A DNA stretch of 64,000 nt from Methylobacterium longum (GTDB lineage Bacteria; Pseudomonadota; Alphaproteobacteria; Rhizobiales; Beijerinckiaceae): assembly GCF_022179385.1 (NCBI RefSeq), contig NZ_BPQS01000015.1:60886-124885 (forward strand), in the 5' to 3' direction. Position numbers and translations under genes: made by a program. Positions 43,302 through 53,126 of this stretch are shown here, piece after piece (the stretch's first letter is position 1; the number at the start of each line of letters is the position of its first letter). The notes under the pieces are model-generated. The model saw only the letters and a program-made list of their open reading frames with translations. It was not told the DNA's origin and searched no databases.

Positions 43302-46300
43302 ACATCTCCGAGCCGTTCATCCGGCGGCCGGTGGCGACCACGCTGCTCACGATCGGCGTGCTGCTCGCCGGGCTGTTCGCCTTCCTGAAGCTGCCGGTGG
43401 CGCCGCTGCCGCAGATCGATTTCCCGGTGATCCTCGTCCAGGCGCAGATGGCCGGCGCCTCCCCCGACACCATGGCCACCACGGTGGCGGCACCTCTGGA
43501 GCGGCGGCTCGGCGCCATCGCGGACGTCAACGAGATGACGTCCACCAACACCCTGGGCTCGACCCGGATCGTGCTGCTGTTCGGCCTCAACCGCGACATC
43601 GACGGTGCGGCCCGGGACGTCCAGGCCGCCATCAACGCGGCCCGGGCCGACCTGCCGACGGCCCTGCGGCAGAACCCGACCTACCGGAAGTTCAACCCCG
43701 CCGACACGCCGATCATCATCCTCGGCATGACCTCGGAGACGCTCACCCGCGGTCAGGTCTACGATTCCGCCGCCACCGTGGTGCAGCAGAAGCTGTCGCA
43801 GCTCCCCGGTGTCGGCAACGTCGACATCGGCGGCTCGTCCCTGCCGGCGGTGCGGGTCGAGCTCGATCCCACCGCCCTGTTCAATTACGGCATCGGCCTC
43901 GAGGGCATCCGGGCGGCGCTCGCCTCCGCCAACGCCAATTCGCCGAAGGGCGAGATCGACGCGGGCGACCGCCGCTACCAGCTCTACGCCAACGACCAGG
44001 GACGCAAGGCCGCCGATTACCGCGACATCATCGTGGCCTACCGCAACGGCGCCGCGGTGAAGCTCACCGATGTGGGCCAAGTGCTCGACGGCGTCGAGGA
44101 CAAGCGCAATCTCGGCATCGTCAACGGCCAGCCCGGCGTGCTGCTGTTCGTCTACAAGCAGCCCGGCGCCAACGTGGTCGAGACGATCAACGGCGTGAAG
44201 GAGGCGCTGCCGCAGATCACGGCCTCGCTCCCCGGCGGCATCGACATCAAGCTCACGGGCGACCGCAGCGCCACGATCCGCGCCTCGCTCTCGGCCACCG
44301 AGGAGACCCTCCTGGTGGCGGTCGGCCTCGTGATCCTGGTGGTGTTCGGCTTCCTGCGCTCCTGGCGGGCCACGCTGATCCCGGCGGTCGCCGTGCCGAT
44401 CTCGATCATCGGCACCTTCTCGGCGATGTACCTGCTCGGCTACTCGCTCAACATCCTGTCCCTCACCGCGCTGATCATCGGCACCGGCTTCGTGGTCGAC
44501 GACGCCATCGTGGTGCTGGAGAACGTCCAACGCCACATCGAGGAGGGCAAGCCGCGGCTCCAGGCGGCGCTGATCGGCGCCCGGGAGGTTGGGTTCACGG
44601 TGATCTCGATGAGCCTGTCGCTCATCGCGGTGTTCCTGCCGATCCTGCTGATGGGCGGCCTCGTCGGCCGCATCTTCCAGGAATTCTCCGTCACCCTGTC
44701 GCTGTCGATCCTGATCTCCCTGGTCCTGTCGCTGACGACGACGCCGATGATGTGCGCCCGGCTGCTGCGGGCCGAGGGGCACCGCCCGGGCGGAGAGCCC
44801 GCGCCGAAGCGCCGGCCGAACCTGCTGATCCGGATCCTGGAGGGCGGCTTCAACCGGCTGCTCGGCGCCTACGCGCGCACCCTCGCGGTGGCGCTCGCCC
44901 ATCCGCGCCTCGTGCTGCTGAGCCTGCTCGCCACGGTGGGGCTCAACGTCTACCTCTACATCATCGTCCCGAAGGGCTTCTTCCCCGAGCAGGATACCGG
45001 CCAGATGATGGGCGGCGTCCAGGCTGATCAGCGCATCTCGTTCCAGTCCATGGAGAAGAAGCTCAAGCAGGCGACCGCGATCGTCGGTGCCGATCCGGCG
45101 GTGGAGAGCGTCGTCGGCTTCACGGGGGGGCGCGGCACCAACTCGGCCAACGTGTTCGTCGGCCTGAAGCCGCTCAACGAGCGGGCGCCGATCTCGGCCG
45201 TGATGGCGCGGCTGCGGCCGAAGCTCGCCCAGGTGGCGGGCGCACGCCTCTACGTCTTCCCGCGCCAGGACCTTCAGATGGGCGGGCGCCAGAGCTTCGC
45301 CCAATACCAGTACACCCTCCAGGGCGACTCCGCCGAGGAGCTGTTCGCCGCCGCCCCGAAGCTGGTGGCCGCCCTGCAGAAGGACCCGACCTTCGCGGAC
45401 GTCACCTCGGACCAGCAGGAGGGCGGGCTGGAGACCCGACTGGTGATCGACCGAGCGACCGCGTTCCGCTACGGCATCACCCCGAACAAGATCGACAACA
45501 CCCTCTACGACGCCTTCGGCCAGCGCCAGGTCTCGACGATCTACAATCCGCTGAACCAGTACCACGTCGTGATGGAGATCGCCCCGCGCTACCTGGAGAC
45601 GCCGGAGACGCTCAAGCAGATCTATGTCTCGACCTCGGGCGGCAACGCGGCCGGCTCGGCCACCACCAACGCGGTGGCCGGCACGGTGGCGGCGGGCGGG
45701 AGCGTCAACACCAACGCGGCAACCGGCACAAGCAGCCCGGGCAGCGCGTCGTCCGCGACGGGCGCCGCCACCGGAACCGGCGCGGTCGGCGGGGCGTCGG
45801 GCAGCGCGGGCGCGGCGGCCGCAGCGGCTTCAGCCAGCACGGCCGACACCGCCTCGAACGCCGCCGCCATCGCGTCCGACTCGGCCCGCAATGCCTCGGC
45901 CAACGCCATCGCGGCTTCCAAGGGGGGCGCCTCGTCGAGCGCCCCGGTGTCGGCCGCCAAGGAGACGATGGTCCCGCTCTCGGCCTTCGCGCGGATCGAG
46001 CCGGGCAACGCCCCCGTCCAGGTGAGCCACCAGGGCCTGTTCGTGGCGACCACGATCTCGTTCAACCTCGCCCCGGGGAAGAGCCTGTCGGATGCCACCG
46101 ACGCCATCGACCGGGCCATGGCCTCCCTGCAGCTTCCGGCCACGATCCACGGCGAGTATGCCGGCGCGGCCAAGAACTACGTCGCCTCGGCCTCGCGCCA
46201 GCCGCTGCTGATCCTGGCGGCAATCCTGGCGGTCTACGCGGTGCTGGGGATCCTGTACGAGAGCTTCGTGCACCCGCTGACGATCCTCTCGACCCTGCCG

Positions 46301-46750
46301 TCGGCGGGCGTCGGCGCGGTGCTGGCCCTGCTGGTGACCGGCACGGACTTCACCATCATCGCGCTGATCGCGGTGTTCCTGCTGATCGGCATCGTGAAGA
46401 AGAACGCCATCATGATGATCGACGTGGCGATCGATGCCGAGCGGACCCTGGGCGCGAATCCCGTGGATGCCATCCGCGAGGCCTGTCTCCTGCGCTTCCG
46501 GCCGATCATGATGACGACGCTGGCGGCGATGCTCGGGGCGGTGCCGCTGATCCTGGCCAACGGCGAGGGCGCCGAGCTGCGCCGCCCCCTGGGGATCGCC
46601 ATCGTGGGCGGGCTGATCGTGAGCCAGATCCTGACCCTCTACACCACCCCCGTCGTCTACCTGACCCTTGATCGCCTCCGGCACAGGGTGCTCAACCGCC
46701 GCAGGCGCGCCGGACGGGGCGGAGAAGCGGCGCTGCCGGCCGGAGAGTGA
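43298..46750 (+). CDS. mdtC: RND efflux pump subunit (MdtC-like) with large low-complexity insert
   Basis: A 1150-residue RND pump subunit that pairs with the MdtB-like protein. N-terminus [45 protein letters not shown] is typical of Mdt[24 protein letters not shown] carries the proton-relay acids. It is about 125 residues longer than E. coli MdtC because residues 780-890 are an Ala/Gly/Ser/Thr-rich insert (e.g. [18 protein letters not shown]) in the second periplasmic loop, before [15 protein letters not shown]. The MdtB-like paralogue has none. GTG start overlaps the mdtB stop; its stop overlaps the next gene. Confidence 0.94.
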   Translation: MNISEPFIRRPVATTLLTIGVLLAGLFAFLKLPVAPLPQIDFPVILVQAQMAGASPDTMATTVAAPLERRLGAIADVNEMTSTNTLGSTRIVLLFGLNRDIDGAARDVQAAINAARADLPTALRQNPTYRKFNPADTPIIILGMTSETLTRGQVYDSAATVVQQKLSQLPGVGNVDIGGSSLPAVRVELDPTALFNYGIGLEGIRAALASANANSPKGEIDAGDRRYQLYANDQGRKAADYRDIIVAYRNGAAVKLTDVGQVLDGVEDKRNLGIVNGQPGVLLFVYKQPGANVVETINGVKEALPQITASLPGGIDIKLTGDRSATIRASLSATEETLLVAVGLVILVVFGFLRSWRATLIPAVAVPISIIGTFSAMYLLGYSLNILSLTALIIGTGFVVDDAIVVLENVQRHIEEGKPRLQAALIGAREVGFTVISMSLSLIAVFLPILLMGGLVGRIFQEFSVTLSLSILISLVLSLTTTPMMCARLLRAEGHRPGGEPAPKRRPNLLIRILEGGFNRLLGAYARTLAVALAHPRLVLLSLLATVGLNVYLYIIVPKGFFPEQDTGQMMGGVQADQRISFQSMEKKLKQATAIVGADPAVESVVGFTGGRGTNSANVFVGLKPLNERAPISAVMARLRPKLAQVAGARLYVFPRQDLQMGGRQSFAQYQYTLQGDSAEELFAAAPKLVAALQKDPTFADVTSDQQEGGLETRLVIDRATAFRYGITPNKIDNTLYDAFGQRQVSTIYNPLNQYHVVMEIAPRYLETPETLKQIYVSTSGGNAAGSATTNAVAGTVAAGGSVNTNAATGTSSPGSASSATGAATGTGAVGGASGSAGAAAAAASASTADTASNAAAIASDSARNASANAIAASKGGASSSAPVSAAKETMVPLSAFARIEPGNAPVQVSHQGLFVATTISFNLAPGKSLSDATDAIDRAMASLQLPATIHGEYAGAAKNYVASASRQPLLILAAILAVYAVLGILYESFVHPLTILSTLPSAGVGAVLALLVTGTDFTIIALIAVFLLIGIVKKNAIMMIDVAIDAERTLGANPVDAIREACLLRFRPIMMTTLAAMLGAVPLILANGEGAELRRPLGIAIVGGLIVSQILTLYTTPVVYLTLDRLRHRVLNRRRRAGRGGEAALPAGE

Positions 46751-48480
46751 TGCTCAAGGTTTCACGTGAAACAGCGGCCGGGATGAACGCGCGCGCGCCT
46801 ATCCCTCCCTCCTTGGGGGAGGGCGGCTCTGGCGTCGGCGAGGCTCGGGACCGGGGTGCGAGGCGGCCGGCGGCGGTTGGGGCCGTCACGTCGGGCGGGA
46901 CAGCGCCTGAAACGGTGCTGCCCCGTCCCCCGCTGCAGCGCCGCGCACTCGCCCGTGCAGAGAGGGGAAGGGGTGCGTCGCGCGTCCCGCTCGGCCTCGT
47001 CACCCTTCTCGTGACGGCACCCGTCCTCGCCGGATGCGTGGTCGGTCCCGATTACACCCGCCCCTCCGTGGAAACCCCGTTCGCCTACAAGCAGGGCGGC
47101 CTCCGGGAGGACAGCCCGGCCTACATCGCCGCGCGAAAGAAGGGGTTTCGCGAGGCGCGGCCCAACGACGCCGTGGAGCGCGGCGACTGGTGGCGGGTGT
47201 TCCGGGATCCGACCCTGGACCGGCTGATCCGCCTCGTCGACGTCGACAACCAGTCCCTCCGGCAGGCGGTGGCGAATTACCGGCAGGCGCGGGCGCTCGT
47301 CGCCTCGGCCCAGGCCGCCCTGTACCCGACGGTGATCGGCGCGCCGAGCATCACCCGGACCGGCAGCGGCGGCACCGTGCGCACGAGCGCCTCGCTGATC
47401 GGCCAGGCGAGCTGGGAACTCGACCTGTTCGGCGGCACGCGGCGGACCATCGAGAGCGAGGCGGCGCTGGCGCAATCCGACGCCGCCACGATCGCGCTGA
47501 CCCGCCTGACCATCCAGGCGGAGGTCGCGGCCGATTACCTGACGGTGCGCTACGCCGATTCCCTCCAGAAGGTGCTCGACGAGAACGTTGAGAACTTCAA
47601 GAAGACGCTGGGGATCACCGAGAACCAGTACGCCGCCGGCGTGGCAGCGCGCTCGGACGTGATCACCGCCCAGACCCAGGTCCAGACCATCGAGGCCCAG
47701 GCCATCGCGGTGCGGCTGACCCGGGTCCAGTACGTGAACGCCATCGCCACGCTGATCGGGCGGCCGCCCTCGGAGGTGTCGATCCCGACCGGCGGCATCG
47801 CGCGCAATCCGCCCGCGGTGCCGGTAGGCATCCCCAGCGATCTGCTGGAGCGGCGGCCCGACGTTGCCCAGGCCGAGCGCCTCGTCCAGGCGCAGAGCGA
47901 GCGGATCGGCGTGGCGGTGGCGGCCTTCTTCCCCACCGTGACGATCTCGGCTCAGGGCGGCATCTCCGGGCTGACCCGCAACGGCCTGTTCTCGGTGGCG
48001 AACCAGTTCTGGTCGGTGACGGCGGCCGGCAGCGAGGTGCTGTTCGACGGCGGTGCCCGCACGGCGGCCCTGCGCGCGGCCGAGGCTGGCTACGACTCCG
48101 CGGTCGCCGGCTACCGCCAGGTGGTGCTCTCTGCCTTCGCCGAGGTGGAGAACCAGATGGCGGCGCTGCGAATCCTCACTCAGCAGCAGACGGCGCAGGA
48201 CACCGCCGTGGACCTGTCGCGCAAGGCCGTGGAGATCACCCTCAACGAGTACCGGGCCGGCACGCAGAACTTCACCACCGTGGTGACCGCGCAGGGCCTG
48301 CTCGTGAACAACGAGATCAATGCCCTTCAAGTGCGGCTGAACCGCTTCACCGCGGCGGTCACGCTGATCCGGGCGCTCGGCGGTGGCTGGGACGTGCGGT
48401 CCCTGCCGAGCGATTCCGAGCTGAAGGGCCCGAGCCTGCCGATCGATCGGGGGGGGCAGGCGGTGCGGCCCGACGAGTAG
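46750..48480 (+). CDS. Outer-membrane efflux lipoprotein, NodT/OprM family
   Basis: A 576-residue TolC-like channel that completes the MdtABC pump. The mature protein begins at C96 of lipobox VLAGC and shows CVVGPDYTRPSVETPFAY, GDWWRVFRDPTLDRLIRLVDVDNQSLRQAVANYRQARALV, DLFGGTRRTIESEAA and PSDLLERRPDVAQAERLVQAQSERIGVAVAAFFPTVTISAQGG, the NodT signatures. The ATG at 46750 overlaps the mdtC stop and follows GGAGAG, but it puts 76 residues before the signal peptide. Those residues are encoded by a parS site and repeat-like GC-rich DNA (46803-46985), so the true start may be further in. Confidence 0.9.
   Translation: MLKVSRETAAGMNARAPIPPSLGEGGSGVGEARDRGARRPAAVGAVTSGGTAPETVLPRPPLQRRALARAERGRGASRVPLGLVTLLVTAPVLAGCVVGPDYTRPSVETPFAYKQGGLREDSPAYIAARKKGFREARPNDAVERGDWWRVFRDPTLDRLIRLVDVDNQSLRQAVANYRQARALVASAQAALYPTVIGAPSITRTGSGGTVRTSASLIGQASWELDLFGGTRRTIESEAALAQSDAATIALTRLTIQAEVAADYLTVRYADSLQKVLDENVENFKKTLGITENQYAAGVAARSDVITAQTQVQTIEAQAIAVRLTRVQYVNAIATLIGRPPSEVSIPTGGIARNPPAVPVGIPSDLLERRPDVAQAERLVQAQSERIGVAVAAFFPTVTISAQGGISGLTRNGLFSVANQFWSVTAAGSEVLFDGGARTAALRAAEAGYDSAVAGYRQVVLSAFAEVENQMAALRILTQQQTAQDTAVDLSRKAVEITLNEYRAGTQNFTTVVTAQGLLVNNEINALQVRLNRFTAAVTLIRALGGGWDVRSLPSDSELKGPSLPIDRGGQAVRPDE
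46758..46773. other. parS: parS site (15 of 16 match)
   Basis: GGTTTCACGTGAAACA differs from the parS consensus only at the first base. It lies at codons 3-9 of the efflux lipoprotein frame, reading VSRETA, the same peptide as the site in rsmG. It is 41 kb from parB, within the range of ParB-binding clusters around alphaproteobacterial origins. Confidence 0.85.
46803..46823. repeat. GC-rich palindromic element within the efflux lipoprotein leader
   Basis: CCCTCCC (46803-46809) pairs with GGGAGGG (46817-46823), and the following sequence is similar in layout to the element at 40089-40113. Further purine/pyrimidine hairpin-like sequence (46918-46978) closes the region. It looks like intergenic repeat DNA read in frame. 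Confidence 0.55.
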
Positions 48481-48566
48481 GGGCCCGGTGCAGACGGACG
48501 CGTGCCGCCCGCACGTCCCGGTCCTCGCAGCGCGCGCAAGGTCGGGGCGCGGCGGGCGGACCCGCC

Positions 48567-49391
48567 CTACAGCCGCGCCAGCAGCTCCGCCTTCTTGGCG
48601 GAGAATTCCTGTTCGGTGAGCACGCCCCGGGCGTGCAGATCCGCGAGCCGCTCGATGGTCGCGAGCACGTCGGCCGCGGCCCCCTGCGCCGGGCCGGACT
48701 CCTGCGCCGGGCCGGACCCCTGCGCCGGGGTGACGCCGTGTGTCGGGGCGGCCGTCTCGGCGGCGGTGGGCGCGCGCGCGCGTTCCGGATCGACCTGACG
48801 CGGGGCGGCCGCCTCGGCCTCGATACGGCGCAGACGTTCGAGATCGACGGCGCCCGTCGCGCCGGTGAGGCTGAGGCTGCCATTCACCTGCGACACCCCG
48901 GTGATGCGATGCTCGCCGGTGTCGTAGAGGGCGACGCCCGCACCGGACTCGACGGCGAGGCGCTGTCGCTCGGGGAAATACGCGTAGCGCAGACCATTCT
49001 GCGCGCCGGTGCGCGCCGGGGATCCGAGATCGGCGGGCCACCACTCGCCACCGCCGCGCCGCGCGGCCGGCGCAGCCTCCGAGAACCCGCCCGGGGGAAG
49101 GGTCTCGGCCAGTTCGGTGCAGAGGGCATTGACCCGCGCCTTCAGCCCGTCATCGAACATCCGGCCGACCATCACCATGCCGCCGGAGAACCACTGGCCC
49201 ATCCCGCCGAGGTCCGGATGGTCGAACTGGGCCATCGTGCCGTGCCCGCGCTCCAGCGCCTGCATCAGGTGGCGCACGGCCTCCAGGCTGACGCCGTGGC
49301 GCTCGGCCACGCTGCGCAGCCCCGAGGCATGGTCGAAGCCGCCCTCGTCCAGAAAGGCGGCGGGCGACGTGGCCCGGTCGGACGGATCCAT
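48567..49391 (-). CDS. SHOCT domain protein
   Basis: A 274-residue protein. Residues 1-110 look helical (DHASGLRSVAERHGVSLEAVRHLMQALERGHGTMAQFDHPDLGGMGQWFSGGMVMVGRMFDDGLKARVNALCTEL), a middle domain contains WWPADLGSPARTGAQNGLRYAYFPERQRLAVESGAGVALYDTGEHRITGVSQ, a low-complexity part includes three copies of an 18-bp repeat (SGPAQ units, 48669-48735), and the C-terminus is a SHOCT oligomerisation domain (IERLADLHARGVLTEQEFSAKKAELLARL). The family is known in Methylobacterium as a conserved hypothetical. ATG 49391 was chosen; a longer frame upstream has an unnatural composition. Confidence 0.8.
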   Translation of the reverse strand: MDPSDRATSPAAFLDEGGFDHASGLRSVAERHGVSLEAVRHLMQALERGHGTMAQFDHPDLGGMGQWFSGGMVMVGRMFDDGLKARVNALCTELAETLPPGGFSEAAPAARRGGGEWWPADLGSPARTGAQNGLRYAYFPERQRLAVESGAGVALYDTGEHRITGVSQVNGSLSLTGATGAVDLERLRRIEAEAAAPRQVDPERARAPTAAETAAPTHGVTPAQGSGPAQESGPAQGAAADVLATIERLADLHARGVLTEQEFSAKKAELLARL

Positions 49392-49545
49392 CAGCCAGCT
49401 CCCGAAGCGCCGCAGGAGCGAGCGGGGATGGGCCCAATCGGCGACCCCGCTGCCCGGGGACCGACCGGCAGGCGGTGATCCCCGGCCACGACGGCATTGC
49501 GATGCGAACACAATCTTCAGTCGCAGGCGACGGTTCCGCTTCGCT

Positions 49546-50145
49546 TCAACCCGCGGCCGCCGGGAACGGGCCCGCGATGGTGAAGTCGGTAACCGGCCGG
49601 CGGCCGTTGGGCGCCTCGCGCGGGCGCTGCTCGTCGGTGAGGTCGGCCTCCGGCGTCTTGCGGCCGACCGCGAAGGCCGCCTCGATCCGGTGGTTCTCGG
49701 GCAGGCGCAGAACCTCGGGCGCGCGGACATGGTCGAACCCGACCATGCCGTGGGCGTGCCAGCCCTGGTGGATCGCCTGGAGCTGGAAGGCCAGCGAGGC
49801 AGTGCCGGCGTCGAAGGAGTGGCTGTAGGACGGCTTCAGCTCGTCGCCGACCTTCATGAGCCCGTTCGAGACCAGGAACAGGATCGCGCCGGTGCCGGAG
49901 ACCCATTTCTGGTTGCCGGGCACGAGCAGGCCAAGGAACGTCTCCCAATGGGCATCGCCGCGCAGCGCGTAGAGGAAGCGCCAGGGCTGCGAATTGTACG
50001 CCGAGGGCGACCAGCGCGCCGCCTCGATCATCCGCATCAGCTCGGACTCGGGCACGGCCTCGCCCGTGAAGGCGCGAGGGGAGTGCCGCGCGACGAAGAC
50101 CGGATCGATGTCGTGGTCGGCACGGCGGGGCGGGGGCAGACTCAA
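49546..50145 (-). CDS. Nitroreductase family protein
   Basis: A 199-residue FMN-dependent oxidoreductase: DPVFVARHSPRAFTGEAVPESELMRMIEAARWSPSAYNSQPWRFLYALRGD near the N-terminus (FMN phosphate loop and NSQPW signature), LAFQLQAIHQGWHAHGMVGFD in the middle, ending in IEAAFAVGRK. The TTG start at 50145 is preceded by GGAGA at eight bases; a TTG at 50214 would give a longer but unconvincing N-terminus. Substrate may be a nitro-compound, flavin or quinone; undetermined. Confidence 0.9.
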   Translation of the reverse strand: MSLPPPRRADHDIDPVFVARHSPRAFTGEAVPESELMRMIEAARWSPSAYNSQPWRFLYALRGDAHWETFLGLLVPGNQKWVSGTGAILFLVSNGLMKVGDELKPSYSHSFDAGTASLAFQLQAIHQGWHAHGMVGFDHVRAPEVLRLPENHRIEAAFAVGRKTPEADLTDEQRPREAPNGRRPVTDFTIAGPFPAAAG

Positions 50146-50359
50146 GGGATTCGTCTCCGGATGGGCAGCATGCCCGACCTGCCGAGCTTGCCCGAAACGC
50201 CCGCCCCGAGGCAAACCCGGATCGGCGTCCCGGCCGAGCGGTGGCGGAAGGCGCGACCCCGCTCTCCCGCCGTCCTCGCGCGCGACGTGGCGGCGGGGGC
50301 GCCGTCACCGGACTGAACGGATCGACCGGCGCGGTCCCGAGGGCCCGCGCCGTGCCGCC

Positions 50360-51427
50360 TCACGCCACGCTGCGCTCGATCTCCTCCTCGTCGCAGATCA
50401 CGCCGGCATTGCCCTCGAACTCCGCCGCGAGGTCCACGGGGGCGTGGACCGGAGCCGCGTTCACACGGTCGCGGGCGAAGGTCGCCAGGAACAACCGCAT
50501 GACGTGGCGCACGCCCGCGTCGTTGATGGTGCGCTGGTCCTCGTTGTAGTAGCGCCCGGCATTCACGTTGCTCGTGACGATGTCGTAGGCGGGGAAGTAG
50601 ACCGCCCGCGGGTCGCCGCGGCCGACGACCTCGCCGGCCGCCACCCGCAGCACCGACTTGGAGTAGCTGTTCGACTCCATCACGTGCCGGTCCATGTAGG
50701 TGGCGATCATCGGCACCGGCGAGACCGTGAAGATTACCCGCGCCTTCGGGTTCACGCTCCAGAGCCGGTCGAGGAAGCCGTTGAGGTCACCGAGCACCTC
50801 ACCGGCACCCGCGTTGACGCACTCGTAGAGGTCTGGATCGAAGGTGCCGCCCGCGACCCCGGGGGCCAGCGGCAGCGCCGCGCCGTCGGCCCGCCAGCGC
50901 CACCCTTCCGTGAGGCCGAGCGTCAGCACGAACACGTCGAGGGTCTCGAACAGGCGGCGCACCTCGGCCAGGTGCGCGTCGCGCGCCGCCACCACCTCGG
51001 CCTCGCTGGCGAAGCCCGCCGGCTCGACGGTGGGGCGGAACGGATCGACGTAGCGGCCGTCGTCGCGCAGCCACGCCTTCAGCTCCGGCTCGAACCGGCC
51101 GTAGGCCCGGTCGAACAGCTGCACGAACTGGCGCGTGTAATAGAGATTGCCGTACCGCGCCGAGAACGTGCCGAACTGCCGGGCAGTGGCCTCCTCGGCG
51201 CTCATCCCCGGGGCCGGCGGCTCGGTCAGGTAGTAGTTGAAGCCGGCGCCCCGGACCGCCTCGGCCACCCGTTGCGCGAAGCACGAGCCGCCGGTGGCGA
51301 CCTTGTCGGTCGGCCCGATCACGAAGGTGTCCTTCGGGTGCGGATTGACCGCGAAGGGCGGCACGTTGGTGACGACCTTGCGCCAGAATCGCTCGGCCGG
51401 TAGACCCGTATACGGATTCAACGCCAT
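50360..51427 (-). CDS. GSCFA-domain protein
   Basis: A 355-residue protein with the GSCFA signature GGSCFAQRVAEAVRGAGF, followed by QFGTFSARYGNLYYTRQFVQLFDRAYGRF, VLTLGLTEGWR, VIFTVSPVPMIATYMDRHVMESNSYSKSVLRVAAGEVV and YFPAYDIVTSN. The domain resembles SGNH/GDSL hydrolases and is found in proteins linked to cell-surface glycans. Start ATG 51427 follows a GAGGG site. It is divergent, 41 bp apart, from a WcbI-domain gene, which has a similar glycan-linked fold; the two probably work together. Confidence 0.88.
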   Translation of the reverse strand: MALNPYTGLPAERFWRKVVTNVPPFAVNPHPKDTFVIGPTDKVATGGSCFAQRVAEAVRGAGFNYYLTEPPAPGMSAEEATARQFGTFSARYGNLYYTRQFVQLFDRAYGRFEPELKAWLRDDGRYVDPFRPTVEPAGFASEAEVVAARDAHLAEVRRLFETLDVFVLTLGLTEGWRWRADGAALPLAPGVAGGTFDPDLYECVNAGAGEVLGDLNGFLDRLWSVNPKARVIFTVSPVPMIATYMDRHVMESNSYSKSVLRVAAGEVVGRGDPRAVYFPAYDIVTSNVNAGRYYNEDQRTINDAGVRHVMRLFLATFARDRVNAAPVHAPVDLAAEFEGNAGVICDEEEIERSVA

Positions 51428-51468
51428 CCTCGAACCCTCTTCTTCACGACGGCGACAGGCCCTCGGGG

Positions 51469-52551
51469 GTGCTGAGCCGTCCGCTGACACCGGCACGCGA
51501 CGTGGCCCTGAACGACCTGCCCCGGCGCGCCCGCAGCGCGTTCACCCTCTCGGCGCCCAGCTGGGCGCCCACCAGTTGGCCCCCCACCTGGGCGACACCA
51601 TGGCGGAACCGCGCCCGTGCCGCCACGACCCGTGACGGGCCGAGCATCGCGGTGCTGGGCAATTGCCAGGCCCGGGGCATCGCCCGGGCGATGCGCCTGC
51701 TGGCGCCGCGGAGTCCGGTCCGCTACCTGCCCATGGGGTCGCTGAAGCGCGACCACGGCCATGTCGACGGCCTGATCCGGACCCTGCAGGCGCACGACCA
51801 CGTCTTCTCGCAGGCCTTCCCGGCCGGGCTGATCCCGGGCGGCGATGTCGCCACCCTGCGCGCGGCCGACCCCCGCCTCAAGCTGTTCCCGTCGATCGTG
51901 TTCTCGGCCTTCCATCCCGACATGGTCTATGCCGGCCAGGCCTCGGACCTCGCCGCCCTGAAGCTGACCCCGTCGCCGATGGGCCAGTACCACTCGGCGA
52001 TCGCCCTCACCGCCCACCGGCTCGGCCTCGACGTCGGCCGCACCGTCGGGCTGTTCCGCGAGGACGTGTTCGCGCGCCTGGGCTACCTCGAGCATTGGGA
52101 CCCGGCGGTGCGGGAACTGGCGGCCGCCGCCACCGCCCTGGGCTTCGGCCTGGAGCGGGAGGTGACCCGCTGGGCGCGTCGTGGCGCCTTCATGCACCTG
52201 ATGAACCATCCGAAGGTCCACGTCCTCGGCGACATCGCGCGGCGTCTCCTGCAGGAGAACGGGCTGACGCCGGAGCCCGTGGAGATCGAGGATTACCTCG
52301 GCGACGAGCTGGCCCAGGACGTGGTCTGGCCGATCTACCCGCCCGTCGCGGAGCATTTCGGGCTGACCGGGTCGTACCTGTTCAAGGCGAAGCCCCGCCG
52401 CGACGATTTCCCGACGCTCTACGACCTGGCGGGCTTCGTCGCGGCGAGCTTCACCATCTACGACACGGTGCCGCAAGGTGACCTCGCCTGCCCGCGGGTG
52501 GAGGCGTGGCTGGCGGCGCCGGACATCGTGGCGCTGTTCCGGGGCGGGTGA
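51469..52551 (+). CDS. WcbI-family polysaccharide-biosynthesis protein
   Basis: A 360-residue protein with the WcbI signature IAVLGNCQARGIARAMRLLAP (about residues 60-80), SIVFSAFHPDMVYAG and FMHLMNHPKVHVLGDIARRLL. WcbI proteins from Burkholderia capsule loci have an SGNH-like fold and bind coenzyme A, acting as putative acetyltransferases. The first ~57 residues are basic and Pro/Trp-rich with no clear domain, so the start is uncertain: GTG 51469 gives the longest frame, GTG 51502 is possible. It is divergent from the GSCFA gene. Confidence 0.85.
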   Translation: MLSRPLTPARDVALNDLPRRARSAFTLSAPSWAPTSWPPTWATPWRNRARAATTRDGPSIAVLGNCQARGIARAMRLLAPRSPVRYLPMGSLKRDHGHVDGLIRTLQAHDHVFSQAFPAGLIPGGDVATLRAADPRLKLFPSIVFSAFHPDMVYAGQASDLAALKLTPSPMGQYHSAIALTAHRLGLDVGRTVGLFREDVFARLGYLEHWDPAVRELAAAATALGFGLEREVTRWARRGAFMHLMNHPKVHVLGDIARRLLQENGLTPEPVEIEDYLGDELAQDVVWPIYPPVAEHFGLTGSYLFKAKPRRDDFPTLYDLAGFVAASFTIYDTVPQGDLACPRVEAWLAAPDIVALFRGG

Positions 52552-52721
52552 GGCCGCCTCGACGCGCGGACGGCCCCGGCGGGAGGGTGCGCGGTCTTCG
52601 CGAACGGCACGCGGCAACCCAGCGGCGGCGTGCCGCCAAGCGTCAAGCGGTCTTCGGCGCTTCAACTCCGCGCGCGATGGCGGTCCGACCCGGATCGGCC
52701 GACGACGCGGAACGCCGGATC

Positions 52722-53126
52722 TCAGCCGAGGGCGTGGAGCGGCGTGCCGCGATGCGCATCGCCGGGGCCATCGACCATCATCCGCACCAGCCGGTCGACC
52801 TCCTGAACTTGGAACGGCTTGCGCAGGAACAGGCTGCCCGGCACGCCGCTCCGCCGGTTGGCCTCGGTCGAGGTGTAGACCACCGGCCGGTCCGGGTGGA
52901 TCCCCCGGAAGGCGTGCGCCACCGTCCAGCCGTCGATCAGTCCGGGCAGATGAATGTCGGTGAACAGCCAGTCGATCGCGCTGCCCCGCGCGCGCAGGAG
53001 CGTCAGCGCCGCCTCGCCCGTGGAGGCCTCGATCACCCGGATCCCGTGCGTCTCGCACAGGCTCGCGATGATCTCGAGGAGCAGGTAGCTGTCCTCGACG
53101 ATGAGGACGCTCTGGGCGGGGCGCAT
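52722..53126 (-). CDS. Receiver-only response regulator
   Basis: A 134-residue CheY-like receiver with no output domain: acidic pair ED at residues 11-12, phospho-acceptor D57 (LFTDIHLPG), T85 or S86 (VYTST) and K103 (FLRKPFQ). It resembles the short rhizobial receivers that respond to HWE/HisKA-type kinases and relay phosphate. No kinase is adjacent. The C-terminal tail (DGPGDAHRGTPLHALG) is unstructured-looking. Confidence 0.9.
   Translation of the reverse strand: MRPAQSVLIVEDSYLLLEIIASLCETHGIRVIEASTGEAALTLLRARGSAIDWLFTDIHLPGLIDGWTVAHAFRGIHPDRPVVYTSTEANRRSGVPGSLFLRKPFQVQEVDRLVRMMVDGPGDAHRGTPLHALG

Noticed and set aside
48669..48740. CRISPR-like direct repeats (18-bp units)
   Set aside because: The units are contiguous, in frame and encode SGPAQ-type repeats of the SHOCT protein; no unique spacers exist. 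The same applies to the 15-bp repeats at 55156 and 29772.
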